NCBI GenBank assembly: GCA_046330135.1
Contig: JAXLTI010000004.1
Location: 930,001 to 994,000, forward strand
Source of the DNA: CAYYFX01 sp046330135
GTDB taxonomy: Bacteria > ARS69
Length of the DNA stretch: 64,000 nt
Direction: 5' to 3'
Position numbers and translations under genes: made by a program. Every line of letters starts with the position of its first letter. Position 1 is the first letter of the stretch. This document shows positions 17,266 through 25,112 of this stretch, in pieces. The notes beneath the pieces were generated by a model that worked only from the letters and a program-made list of their open reading frames with translations, did no database searches and had not been told where the DNA came from.

Positions 17266-18008
17266 TGGCGCTCGTCCTTACGGAGGCGGTTCGAGATCCA
17301 GACCGTGCGGTACACGGCGGTGTAGAAGCTCGTCACGGCGAGGAGGCCGAGCACCCAGACCACGGCGGTTCCGGTCTCGCGATGGGCGCTCTTCGTCAGC
17401 GCGCGGTCCGAGAGGCACACGAGGCACACGAGGACCAGCCGCTCCGCGCGCTGCATGAGGCCGCCGGTGCAATCCACGCCGAGAGACTCGCCGCGCGCGC
17501 GCGTGTAGCTCACGAGGAGCGATCCGGACAGCGCCGCGACGGACAGCAGCACCCCCACGGGGTCGTCCCCGAAGTAGACGACGAAGCCGAGGAAGATGAA
17601 GACCTCGATGAAGCGATCCAGCGTGCTGTCGATGAAGTCCCCGTACAGCGACGTCTTTCCCGTGGCGCGCGAGACGCGGCCGTCCAGGATGTCCGTGATC
17701 CCGCTGAGGGCGAGCGCCCAGCCGCCGTTCTCGAGCTGACCGATCGCGATGAAGACGCCGCTCGCCGCACCGAGGGCCAGCCCGAGCCAGTTGTAGACGT
17801 CCGCCGTGATGCCGAAGCGGACCGAGAACTCGGTGACGGGACGGAGCAGCCACATGAACCAGTGGAGGATGAAGTCCCCCAGACCGCCCATGAGCTGCGC
17901 CTTCTTGCCCACGGCATCCGCGTCGCGACGCTTGCCGCCGAGGGAGTACACCGCCATCGAGCCGAACGCCGCCGCGATCACCGACAGGAAGATCCGCAGC
18001 GCGATCAT
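17253..18008 (-). CDS. CDP-alcohol phosphatidyltransferase family membrane enzyme
   Basis: 251 residues with about six membrane segments. The family signature is clear: D-I-L-D-G-R-V-S-R followed by eight residues, G, three residues, D, three residues, D (the usual Ala before Arg is Ser here). These enzymes displace CMP from a CDP-alcohol to make a phospholipid head group or soluble phosphodiester at the cytoplasmic membrane. The start ATG overlaps the Gfo/Idh stop (ATGA), so it is translated in one operon with the oxidoreductase and aminotransferase genes upstream. The alcohol acceptor cannot be predicted, but that context suggests an unusual amino-polyol. Confidence 0.85.
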   Translation of the reverse strand: MIALRIFLSVIAAAFGSMAVYSLGGKRRDADAVGKKAQLMGGLGDFILHWFMWLLRPVTEFSVRFGITADVYNWLGLALGAASGVFIAIGQLENGGWALALSGITDILDGRVSRATGKTSLYGDFIDSTLDRFIEVFIFLGFVVYFGDDPVGVLLSVAALSGSLLVSYTRARGESLGVDCTGGLMQRAERLVLVCLVCLSDRALTKSAHRETGTAVVWVLGLLAVTSFYTAVYRTVWISNRLRKDERHGTS

Positions 18009-19069
18009 CGGACGCCTACCGTCCCGGCCACGTGGAGCGGCTTCGCTCCCGCCTCGTCCACGATCATCATGCGACCCTCCGCCGAGGATTCGTACGCACG
18101 TGCGATGAGTCGGGTTACCGCCAGCGCCTCGTCGAGGCCCTCGGTCCCCGTCTCTCCCGCCCGGATCCGCGCGGCGAAGCGGCGGAAGAGGGGCGAGTAC
18201 CAGTCCGAATGCGCGGAGTCCTTGCTCATGCCGTCGGCGAAGCGGGCTTCCTCTTCGCCCTGATCCGTCACCAGCACGACGCGCCGGTCGTCCCCCACCA
18301 CTTCCCCACGCTCGCCCACGAAGCGGAACCGGACCTCGCGGTGTCTCGCGGCCCAGGTCAGCCGCATCGTGGCGATCCGGTCGCCGTAGTCGAGGGCCAC
18401 GCACGCCGTGTCCTCGACATCGTACTCCGCGTGCCGGAGCGTGCGCGTGGTCGCCTGGACGCCGTGCGGATCGCCGAAGACCGAGCGAAGCTCGTAGAAG
18501 ATGTGAGCGCCATGGTCCATCAGGATGCCGCCGCCGGCGTGCTGCGGGTCCGTGCGCCACCTCGGCTGCCAGTTCGCGCTACCCTCGTTCGCGCTCGTCC
18601 GGAACACGTCGTATTCCACGAAGTGGATCCGTCCCAGCCGCGGCAGCAGGGCCCGCGTGGCGGCCCACTGCGGCGAGTAGTGGTACTGGTGGCACGGCTG
18701 GAACACGATCCTCGCCGCGCGAACCGCTCGCGCGATCGCTTCCGCTTCCTCGAGCGTGTGCGCGAGCGGCTTCTCGCAGAGGACATGCCGACCCAGCTTC
18801 GCCGCCGCCTCGATCAGCGGGCGATGGCTCGACGGCGGCGTGCAGATGTCGCAGAAGTCCACGTCTTCGGATTCCAGAAGCTCTTCCACGCGGGAGTACG
18901 CGCGCGCGGCCGGGAAGCTCCGGCGAGCGAGCTCCAGGTTCGAGGCCGAGACGTCGGCCACGGCCGCGATCTCCACCTCGTCCTGGAGCGCCTCGTCCCC
19001 GAGCCATTGCGGAATGTGGCCGCGCAACGCGATGTTCCCCGCACCGAGCAGCGCGCCGCGCAACTTCAC
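18005..19069 (-). CDS. Gfo/Idh/MocA-family NAD(P)-dependent oxidoreductase
   Basis: 354 residues. The Rossmann N-terminus has G-A-L-L-G-A-G-N-I-A, and the conserved E-K-P-L-A motif (C-E-K-P-L-A-H-T) marks the catalytic Lys region. The C-terminal alpha/beta domain has G-G-G-I-L-M-D-H-G-A-H, with the usual Asp/His. The family oxidises or reduces sugars, inositols and related polyols. GTG 19069 overlaps the aminotransferase stop (GTGA); another GTG at 19075 is close to the ribosome site GGAAGG and is also possible. Grouped with an aminotransferase and a CDP-alcohol transferase, it may prepare an amino-sugar or amino-inositol head group. Confidence 0.87.
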   Translation of the reverse strand: MKLRGALLGAGNIALRGHIPQWLGDEALQDEVEIAAVADVSASNLELARRSFPAARAYSRVEELLESEDVDFCDICTPPSSHRPLIEAAAKLGRHVLCEKPLAHTLEEAEAIARAVRAARIVFQPCHQYHYSPQWAATRALLPRLGRIHFVEYDVFRTSANEGSANWQPRWRTDPQHAGGGILMDHGAHIFYELRSVFGDPHGVQATTRTLRHAEYDVEDTACVALDYGDRIATMRLTWAARHREVRFRFVGERGEVVGDDRRVVLVTDQGEEEARFADGMSKDSAHSDWYSPLFRRFAARIRAGETGTEGLDEALAVTRLIARAYESSAEGRMMIVDEAGAKPLHVAGTVGVR

Positions 19070-20421
19070 CGCCACGTTCCTTCCTTCGCGAGCTGGGCGA
19101 AAGCCTCGTCGAGGATGCCGAGCGCCGTGTCCGCGGTCTCCTGATCGATCGAGAGCGCGGGGTTGATCCGGAAGTGCGGGTTGTAGACCATGCTGATCAG
19201 GCCGCGCTCCAGGCACATCCGGAACAGCCGGCCGCAGACCTTCTTGTCCAGCGGCTCCTTCGTCTTGCGGTCCTTGACCAGCTCCACGCCGATGAGCAGG
19301 CCCTTGCCGCGCACGTCGCCGATGAACTCGTAGCGCTCCTGCATCTTCCGGAGCCTCTCGAGCATCCAGGCGCCGACCGTGGCCGAGTTCTGGACGAGAT
19401 CGTCCTCCTCCAACACCGTAAGCGAGGCGAAGATCGCGGCGCCGGCCATCGGGTTTCCGCCGTAGCTGGAGCTGGAGCCGGAGGGGTTGCCCCACGGCGG
19501 CGCCTTCGTGATCTCGGCGGTGGACGCGAGACCCGACACGGGGAAGCCCGACCCGAGCCCCTTCCCGATCGTCAGGATGTCAGGGGTGACGTTCGTGTGC
19601 TCGCACGCGAACCAGCGCCCCGTGCGACCGAACCCGGTGATCATCTCGTCGCTGACGAGGAGCGCGTCGTTCTCGTCCGCGATCTCGCGGATCGTGGGCA
19701 GGAACTCGGGCGGCGGGACGATGTTGCCGGCCGTCCCCTGGATGGGCTCCACGAGGATGGCGGCCAGAGCGCCGGTGGTCGAGTTGCGGATGACCTTGCG
19801 CGCGAAGTTCGCGCACTCGATGCCGCACGAAGGGTAGGTCAACGCGAGCGGGCAGCGATAGCAGTCCGCGTACGGCGCGTGGTAGGTGCCCGGCATCGAC
19901 GGGCCGAGCGCGTGCTTCGTGGTGTCGCCGATCAGGGAAAGGCTGCCCGCGGTCTTCCCGTGGAAGCCGCCCCAGAACGAGAGGAACTCGAACTTCTTCG
20001 TGAAGGACTTGGCAAGACGAAGCGCCGCTTCCACGGCTTCCGTTCCGCCGGAGTAGAGCTGGATCTTGTCCAGGCCCTTCGGCGTGTGGGAGGCGACCTT
20101 CTGCAAGGCCTTCGAGCGATTCGCCGTGGTGAAGGAGCCCACGGTGGCGTGGTCGATCTGGTCCTTGAGGATCTGCCGGTAGCGAGGATGGCTGTGCCCG
20201 ATCGCGTTCACGCAGATTCCGGCGGCGAGATCGAGGAACCGGTTTCCGTCGACGTCTTCGATGACGGAGCCTTCGGCTCGCTCGACCGCGATTCCGGAGA
20301 GAGTGGCGATGGACTGCACGCCGGGCGCGAGGTAGGGCGACTCTTCCGCCACCAGCGCACGGCTCTTGGGTCCGGGAATCTCGGACACGACCCGGGGGGC
20401 CGTGGCCTCGGTCTTCAACAC
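19066..20421 (-). CDS. Class III PLP-dependent aminotransferase
   Basis: 451 residues. The PLP lysine is in L-T-I-G-K-G-L-G-S-G (K287) and the pyridine-N Asp in L-V-S-D-E-M-I-T-G-F-G-R-T-G-R (D258). A Cys cluster (C187, C190, C199, C203; D-C-Y-R-C-P...S-C-G-I-E-C) is the kind seen in some archaeal and bacterial 4-aminobutyrate-type members. Annotation would usually be GabT/acetylornithine-like, but the neighbours favour amination of a ketosugar or polyol. The GTG start has AAAGGAA 6 bp upstream. The gene opens a three-gene coupled operon running to 17253. Confidence 0.88.
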   Translation of the reverse strand: MLKTEATAPRVVSEIPGPKSRALVAEESPYLAPGVQSIATLSGIAVERAEGSVIEDVDGNRFLDLAAGICVNAIGHSHPRYRQILKDQIDHATVGSFTTANRSKALQKVASHTPKGLDKIQLYSGGTEAVEAALRLAKSFTKKFEFLSFWGGFHGKTAGSLSLIGDTTKHALGPSMPGTYHAPYADCYRCPLALTYPSCGIECANFARKVIRNSTTGALAAILVEPIQGTAGNIVPPPEFLPTIREIADENDALLVSDEMITGFGRTGRWFACEHTNVTPDILTIGKGLGSGFPVSGLASTAEITKAPPWGNPSGSSSSYGGNPMAGAAIFASLTVLEEDDLVQNSATVGAWMLERLRKMQERYEFIGDVRGKGLLIGVELVKDRKTKEPLDKKVCGRLFRMCLERGLISMVYNPHFRINPALSIDQETADTALGILDEAFAQLAKEGTWR

Positions 20422-20570
20422 GGCTTGTTCCTTTCCCCTGCCCGCCGCAGAGCCCGGCGGACCGGGCCGCGGGGACTCTAGGCCAACTGACGTCGTCAAG
20501 CAATGCGGTCCAAGGTACGCGGCCGGGGGCGCTCCGGGGGGTCGCGGGGCGCCCCGGGGAACGAGACCGC

Positions 20571-21641
20571 TCAGAGGCCTTCGCGGGCCGCGGACCACTC
20601 GAGGCGGCTCCATCCGGGGAGGGCGAGAAGGGCGGGCGGGACGATGTGAACCGCATGATAGATGAGCGCGAAGGCAAGGGCTTCGCTCTGCCCGACGCCG
20701 GCCGAAGCCAGGGCGAGCACGGCCCCGGCCTCGAGAACCCCCACCTGTCCGGGCGTCAGCGGGACGGCGATGGCCAAGTTCACCGCCAAATAGACGAGAA
20801 GCCACACGCCGACCTCGACGTGGAGGCCGACGGAGGCCAGACAGAGGGCGATCATGGCCACGTCGATGAAGTCCGACACGAGGGACCAGAGCAGGGCCGG
20901 CGGCCAGACGTGGGGCGCACCGAGGAGTCGCGTTGCCTCGCCGAGTCGACCAAGGAAGCGGAGGGCACGGTCCCGCACGCCGCGCCGGCCACGCTCGGGG
21001 GCGGAGGCCGGTGCCGGATCGGACCTCGCATCCGGGGCCGAGCCGCCCGCCCCGAGCGCCGATGCCGTGACACCCCGCCAGCGTCGGGTCCCGATCACCA
21101 AGAGGATGAGCGCAGCCCCGCCGGCCGCCCCGAAAACGAAGAAGGGGGTTCGCGAGATCGACGCGGGAGGGAAGAAGATCGCGCACGCCAACGCGAGAAG
21201 GCACATGCCGAGCACCTCGAGGACCTTCTCGAGGAGCTGCGCCGCCACGAGCGATGCCACGGGATAGCCGTGGCGCCGATGCAGCTGCACCGTCGTGATC
21301 GCGTCGCCGGCGCGCGCGGGAAGGAACTTGTTCGCCGTCTGTCCCACGAAGATCAGCGAGGCCAGCTCCAGGAAGCCCGCGCCGGCGCCCGCGCGGGGAA
21401 GGGCCGCGAAGAGGGTCCGGCGCCGGAACACGCGGGCCGTCGTGTTCAGGACGACGCTGAGGACGACCGCCCCCGCCACGAGCCGGCCGTTCGCGGCGCG
21501 CAAGGTCTCGAGAACGCGCGCGAGGTCCATCCGCCGCAGCAACAGGACGCACGCCACGATCACCAGCACGGCGACCACGGCGTGATGACCCAGCCCGAGC
21601 GACCTCGTCGTGGAGGCCGGTGCCTTCGACGTCTCGCTCAC
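20571..21641 (-). CDS. Lysylphosphatidylglycerol-synthase-TM / UPF0104-like flippase
   Basis: 356 residues with about eight hydrophobic segments. The N-terminal L-R-A-A-N-G-R-L-V-A-G-A-V, F-V-G-Q-T-A-N-K-F-L-P-A-R-A-G-D-A motif and the later V-P-L-T-P-G-Q-V-G-V-L-E-A-G match the membrane domain found alone in UPF0104 or fused in MprF (flippase part). Proteins of this type move or export modified lipids. A polar insert (about 195-235) with Ala/Pro/Arg is not conserved in most members. GTG 21641 overlaps the FemAB stop (GTGA). Its place next to FemAB-like and phosphatidyltransferase genes supports lipid modification and export. Confidence 0.8.
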   Translation of the reverse strand: MSETSKAPASTTRSLGLGHHAVVAVLVIVACVLLLRRMDLARVLETLRAANGRLVAGAVVLSVVLNTTARVFRRRTLFAALPRAGAGAGFLELASLIFVGQTANKFLPARAGDAITTVQLHRRHGYPVASLVAAQLLEKVLEVLGMCLLALACAIFFPPASISRTPFFVFGAAGGAALILLVIGTRRWRGVTASALGAGGSAPDARSDPAPASAPERGRRGVRDRALRFLGRLGEATRLLGAPHVWPPALLWSLVSDFIDVAMIALCLASVGLHVEVGVWLLVYLAVNLAIAVPLTPGQVGVLEAGAVLALASAGVGQSEALAFALIYHAVHIVPPALLALPGWSRLEWSAAREGL

Positions 21642-22684
21642 GCGAGGAAGCTCCGGCAGATCGCCGGTCCCAGCGCATCCGCGAGGGTGCGGGGGAGCCG
21701 CTGCCAGAGCCGGACGAGCCGCTGAACGGCGGGGTCGCGCGCGTTCATGCGCGGGGGATCGCCGCGCGGAGCGTACATGTAGAAGGGCTGCGGGAGCGTG
21801 GAGGCGCCCCAGCGAAGCTTGAACTCCAGGTTGCTGGAGTCCTTCGGAGAGCGCCCGAAGTCCAGCAGCGTGACGCCGCGCCGGCAGCTTCGCTTGATGA
21901 TCTCCCAGTACAGGAGGTTGTTGGGATTCAGCTGGAAGGTGGACGCGCGCGAGGAGACGAACGGCACGTACGTCGTCTTCTTGTCGTAGACGACGAGCGC
22001 GCCGGACACGGTGCGGCCGTCCTTCTCGAGCGTGAGGATCTCGGCGTCGCCGGCGAAGGAGCGCACGAGCTCGCGCATGAGCGGCATCCCGTAGATCGGC
22101 GTGCCCTTGCGGTGCATGTTCTCCGCGAGGACGTCGTAGTAGCCGTCCAGCTCCTGCGGCCCGTCGCGGACGACGAGCCCGCTGCGCTCGGCCTTGCGGA
22201 TGCGGTTGCGGATCTCGGAGCGGAAGGCGCTCCACACGGCGTCCTCGCCGCCCTCGAGCGACAGCACGGCGATCACGAAGTCGTCGTGGCGCACGAGGTC
22301 CCGCGCGGAGGGCTCGTCATCGCCGAGCGACTTGTGCGTGAAGAAGCGCAGGCGCTTCGCCCGGGTGATGGCGCGCGCCTCGTCCAGCAGCGCACGGCCG
22401 GCTTCCTGGGACCGCGCGAGGACGCACCCGTACGCGCCGAAGAGCCCGGTCGTGGAGTATCCGCCCCGCGGATTCCGCACCACGAACAGCGGGAGCACGC
22501 CGGCCGCCGGACCGCCCGGCGCGTCGCGGGCGATCAGGAACGGCGCGCTCAGGCCGTAGGCGCGTTGCGCGACGTCCTGCCAGGCCCGCCGGTGGTACCA
22601 GGTGGCGTCGGCGCGGCCGTCGACGAACGCGTCCCACTCCGCGGCGGCCTCCGGCGCGAGCTGTTCGACGACCATGCGGGACAT
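21638..22684 (-). CDS. FemAB-like GNAT-fold peptidyl/aminoacyl transferase
   Basis: About 348 residues. It shows the FemAB pattern of two GNAT halves: A-T-W-Y-H-R-R-A-W-Q near the start, E-I-R-N-R-I-R-K-A-E-R-S-G in the middle, and L-D-F-G-R-S-P-K-D-S-S-N-L-E-F-K-L-R-W-G-A at the end, as in PEP-CTERM/exopolysaccharide-associated FemAB proteins. Such enzymes add amino acids from aminoacyl-tRNA or acyl groups to envelope molecules. Starts at 22684 or 22675 are both possible and neither has a strong ribosome site. It is coupled to the flippase-like gene. Confidence 0.8.
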   Translation of the reverse strand: MSRMVVEQLAPEAAAEWDAFVDGRADATWYHRRAWQDVAQRAYGLSAPFLIARDAPGGPAAGVLPLFVVRNPRGGYSTTGLFGAYGCVLARSQEAGRALLDEARAITRAKRLRFFTHKSLGDDEPSARDLVRHDDFVIAVLSLEGGEDAVWSAFRSEIRNRIRKAERSGLVVRDGPQELDGYYDVLAENMHRKGTPIYGMPLMRELVRSFAGDAEILTLEKDGRTVSGALVVYDKKTTYVPFVSSRASTFQLNPNNLLYWEIIKRSCRRGVTLLDFGRSPKDSSNLEFKLRWGASTLPQPFYMYAPRGDPPRMNARDPAVQRLVRLWQRLPRTLADALGPAICRSFLA

Positions 22685-22933
22685 CCGGGGCGGCGAGCGG
22701 CTCGATGGGCGCGGGCGCGTCCAGGAAAGGCTCGCGTGCGGCGTCGCATCATAGCGCAGCCGCGGCGAGCCCGCCGCCGTTCCCGCGATGGGCACGTCGG
22801 CGAGGGCGACCCCGCGCTCGCGGGCGAGCCCACCCCCGGCCCGGCGGCCGTCCTTGCGGGCTTCCGGGGCGTCCCTTAGGCTGACCGCCGCTGGATTCCC
22901 GCCGTCGCTGAGGCGCTCGGAAAGGGGGACGGG

Positions 22934-23986
22934 ATGTCCGCAACACGCTCGATCGTCGTCGTCTTCGTCTCGCTCTTCGCGGCCGCGACCGCTCACGCCG
23001 GCGCGCCGCCGAGCCCCGGGCCCTGGGCCCTCAGCGTCGTCGGCGGGATCAACCTCGCCGAAAGCGCCTTCAGCGACAACTGGGCGGGCGGGGACAAGGG
23101 GAACATCAACTGGGTTCTCAACGCCGATCTCGGGGCGAAGCGCCAGCTGAGCTCGAAGGTGAACTGGTCCAACCAGCTGCAGCTGGCGTTCGGCCAGACG
23201 TCGACGCAGCGCTCGGACGCGGCGAGCCCTTCGCGGAAGTCGTGGAGCACCCCCGACAAGACCACCGACCTCATCCTGTTCGAGTCCGTCGGGCGCTTCA
23301 CGCTGGGGGCGTTCGTGGATCCGTACCTGTCGTTCCGGCTCGACAGCCAATTCCTCGACGAGAGCGACCCGATCGGCCGCATCGCGCTCAATCCGATCAA
23401 GCTGACGGAGACCGCCGGCGCGGCGCGCGTGCTGCACTGCGGGGACGCGGACTCGGCCGGTTGCAAGGAAGAGTGGATCGTGCGCACTGGATTCGGCTTC
23501 CGGCAGTCGATCGCGCGCTCGTTCGCGGATTCCACCGGCCGGAAGAACAACTTCACCACGAACGACGGCGGCGTGGAGCTGCAGTCCACGGCGAAGTTCC
23601 CGCTCGCCGACAAGCGCGTCCTCTACGACGCCAAGCTGCTGGTCTTCCTGCCGGTCTTCTACTCGCGGTCGGACGCGCTGACGGAGTTCGATCGCATCGC
23701 CCGTGCGGCTGACCCCGCCCGCGAGGCGGTCGCAGACTTCTGGAAGGTGCCCGACGTGAACTTCCAGAACACGTTCACGTCCCAGATCACGTCCTGGCTG
23801 AACGTGAATCTCTACGCGCAGTGGGTCTACGACAAGTTCGACGCCGCGACGAACGTCGTGGTGGAGGGCGCGGCCGGCGATCCGGCCGTCTTGGAGAAGC
23901 TGACGCACGTGGTCGACGCCGGCACCCGCAAGGCGGGACAGTTCAAGCAGACGCTCGGCATCGGGCTCACGTACAAGTTCCTGTAG
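22934..23986 (+). CDS. Outer-membrane beta-barrel protein, DUF3078 type
   Basis: 350 residues with an N-terminal signal peptide (cut near A-H-A-G). Residues ~35-70 carry the DUF3078 hallmark: N-L-A-E-S-A-F-S-D-N-W-A-G-G-D, N-I-N-W-V-L-N-A-D and K-V-N-W-S-N-Q-L-Q. A series of amphipathic strands follows and the chain ends in an aromatic-terminated strand, L-G-I-G-L-T-Y-K-F-L, suited to outer-membrane assembly. Members are common in Bacteroidota and relatives and have no known substrate. The gene is divergent from the FemAB-like gene with a 249-bp spacer. Confidence 0.82.
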   Translation: MSATRSIVVVFVSLFAAATAHAGAPPSPGPWALSVVGGINLAESAFSDNWAGGDKGNINWVLNADLGAKRQLSSKVNWSNQLQLAFGQTSTQRSDAASPSRKSWSTPDKTTDLILFESVGRFTLGAFVDPYLSFRLDSQFLDESDPIGRIALNPIKLTETAGAARVLHCGDADSAGCKEEWIVRTGFGFRQSIARSFADSTGRKNNFTTNDGGVELQSTAKFPLADKRVLYDAKLLVFLPVFYSRSDALTEFDRIARAADPAREAVADFWKVPDVNFQNTFTSQITSWLNVNLYAQWVYDKFDAATNVVVEGAAGDPAVLEKLTHVVDAGTRKAGQFKQTLGIGLTYKFL

Positions 23987-24055
23987 GGAAGCTCCGGCGA
24001 GAGGCGATCGACGGGGAGCCCGCGCCGGCCTCGTTCCCCCGATGGAGGAGAAGCC

Positions 24056-24508
24056 ATGCTGAAGGAATTCCGGGAATTCGCGATGCGCGGCAACGTCGTC
24101 GACATGGCGGTCGGAATCATCATCGGCGGCGCGTTCGGAACGATCGTGAAGAGCCTCGTCGACGACGTGCTGATGCCGCCCATCGGGATGCTCCTGGGCG
24201 GCGTCGACTTCTCGAACTTCTTCCTGACGCTGAAGCCCGGCGCGAACGCGGGGCCGTACCACGCGCTCTCGGAGGCGAAGGCGGCCGGCGCCGTCACGGT
24301 GAACTACGGCCTGTTCCTGAACGCGATCATCAGCTTCCTCATCGTCGCCTTCGCGGTGTTCCTGCTCATCAAGAGCCTCAACAGAATGAAGCGCGCGGAG
24401 GCTGCGGCTCCGGCTCCGGCGCCCACGACGAAGCCGTGCGGCTTCTGCGCGATGCCGATCCCGATCGCGGCGAAGCGCTGCCCGCACTGCACGTCGCAAC
24501 TCGCGTAG
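24056..24508 (+). CDS. mscL: Large-conductance mechanosensitive channel MscL with zinc-ribbon tail
   Basis: 150 residues. The N-terminal helix F-R-E-F-A-M-R-G-N-V-V-D-M-A-V-G, TM1 (I-I-I-G-G-A-F-G-T-I-V), the periplasmic loop and TM2 (N-A-I-I-S-F-L-I-V-A-F-A-V-F) match MscL, the pentameric emergency valve opened by membrane tension. The C-terminus carries a C-x2-C...C-x2-C ribbon (K-P-C-G-F-C, R-C-P-H-C) instead of the usual short helical bundle; such ribbons occur on some MscL proteins. It follows the DUF3078 gene by 69 bp and precedes a cluster of palindromic elements. Confidence 0.93.
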   Translation: MLKEFREFAMRGNVVDMAVGIIIGGAFGTIVKSLVDDVLMPPIGMLLGGVDFSNFFLTLKPGANAGPYHALSEAKAAGAVTVNYGLFLNAIISFLIVAFAVFLLIKSLNRMKRAEAAAPAPAPTTKPCGFCAMPIPIAAKRCPHCTSQLA

Positions 24509-24582
24509 CACGCGTCGCCGTCGATCGCACGTGATGCCCGCGTCGTCGGTCGTCGCGTCGGATGGTGACGCAGTGATGCACG

Positions 24583-24738
24583 CGTCGTCGGCTCGGCGGC
24601 GCGTGCTTCCGCATCGGACGGTCGCCTCCGCCGTCCAGGCTCCGGCGCCCTCCCGCTCCGTCGCCTCCGCCATCCTTGGCTACGGCGACTCCCGCGAAGC
24701 CGCTGCGAAAGCACGCGCCGCCGAGCCGCCGACGCATG
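24583..24738 (-). repeat. Palindromic intergenic element, copy A
   Basis: Copy A has arms 24587-24613 and 24704-24733 that pair over about 27 bp (one mismatch, one 3-base indel) around a ~90-base core. Read on the minus strand, the core matches copies B (48944-49100) and C (24912-25056): words such as GTAGCCAAGGATGGCGGAGG, GCGACGGAG, GGGAGGGCGCCGGAGCC and GGACGGCGGAGGC recur in order. The arm words (GCGTGCTTCCGCA) are shared with copy B. It lies 75 bp after the mscL stop and has no ORF. Confidence 0.85.
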
Positions 24739-24911
24739 CCTCGCCTCGCGCGGTCTGCGCCGACGCGCCGAGGGCTCGCACGAGTCGGGCGCGATCACCG
24801 GGCGCAGCGCGTCGCTGACTGTGCGCCCGTGCGTCGCGGCCGTGCTGGTCGTCGCCCGTCTCCCAGTGGGCGCGGCGCCGGCCGGTGCTCGACCGCCACG
24901 ACCTGGTTTCA

Positions 24912-25056
24912 GTCTCGCCTCGGGGCCGGCCTCTTCGACGCGGCTTCGCGGAGGCGGCGGAGCCAGGATGGCGGAGCCGCCGAGCGGGAGGGCGCCGGAG
25001 CCGGGACGGCGGAGGCTGACCCGTCCGAGGCGAAGAGGCCGGCCCCGAGGCGAGAC
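24912..25056 (+). repeat. Palindromic intergenic element, copy C, with perfect 26-bp arms
   Basis: Bases 24912-24937 are the exact reverse complement of 25031-25056 (26 of 26). The 93-base interior aligns with the core of copy A in the opposite orientation and with copy B. The arm sequence differs completely from that of A and B, yet is perfectly self-complementary. A third partial arm word (CGAGGCGAGAC) recurs near 25089. No ORF is supported. Conserved core with changed but pairing arms is what a structured RNA or a mobile palindrome would show. Confidence 0.88.
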
Positions 25057-25112
25057 GCGCGACCTTTGAGACGGCTTCGAGCCGACGAGGCGAGACGGGC
25101 CGACCTCGCGGC

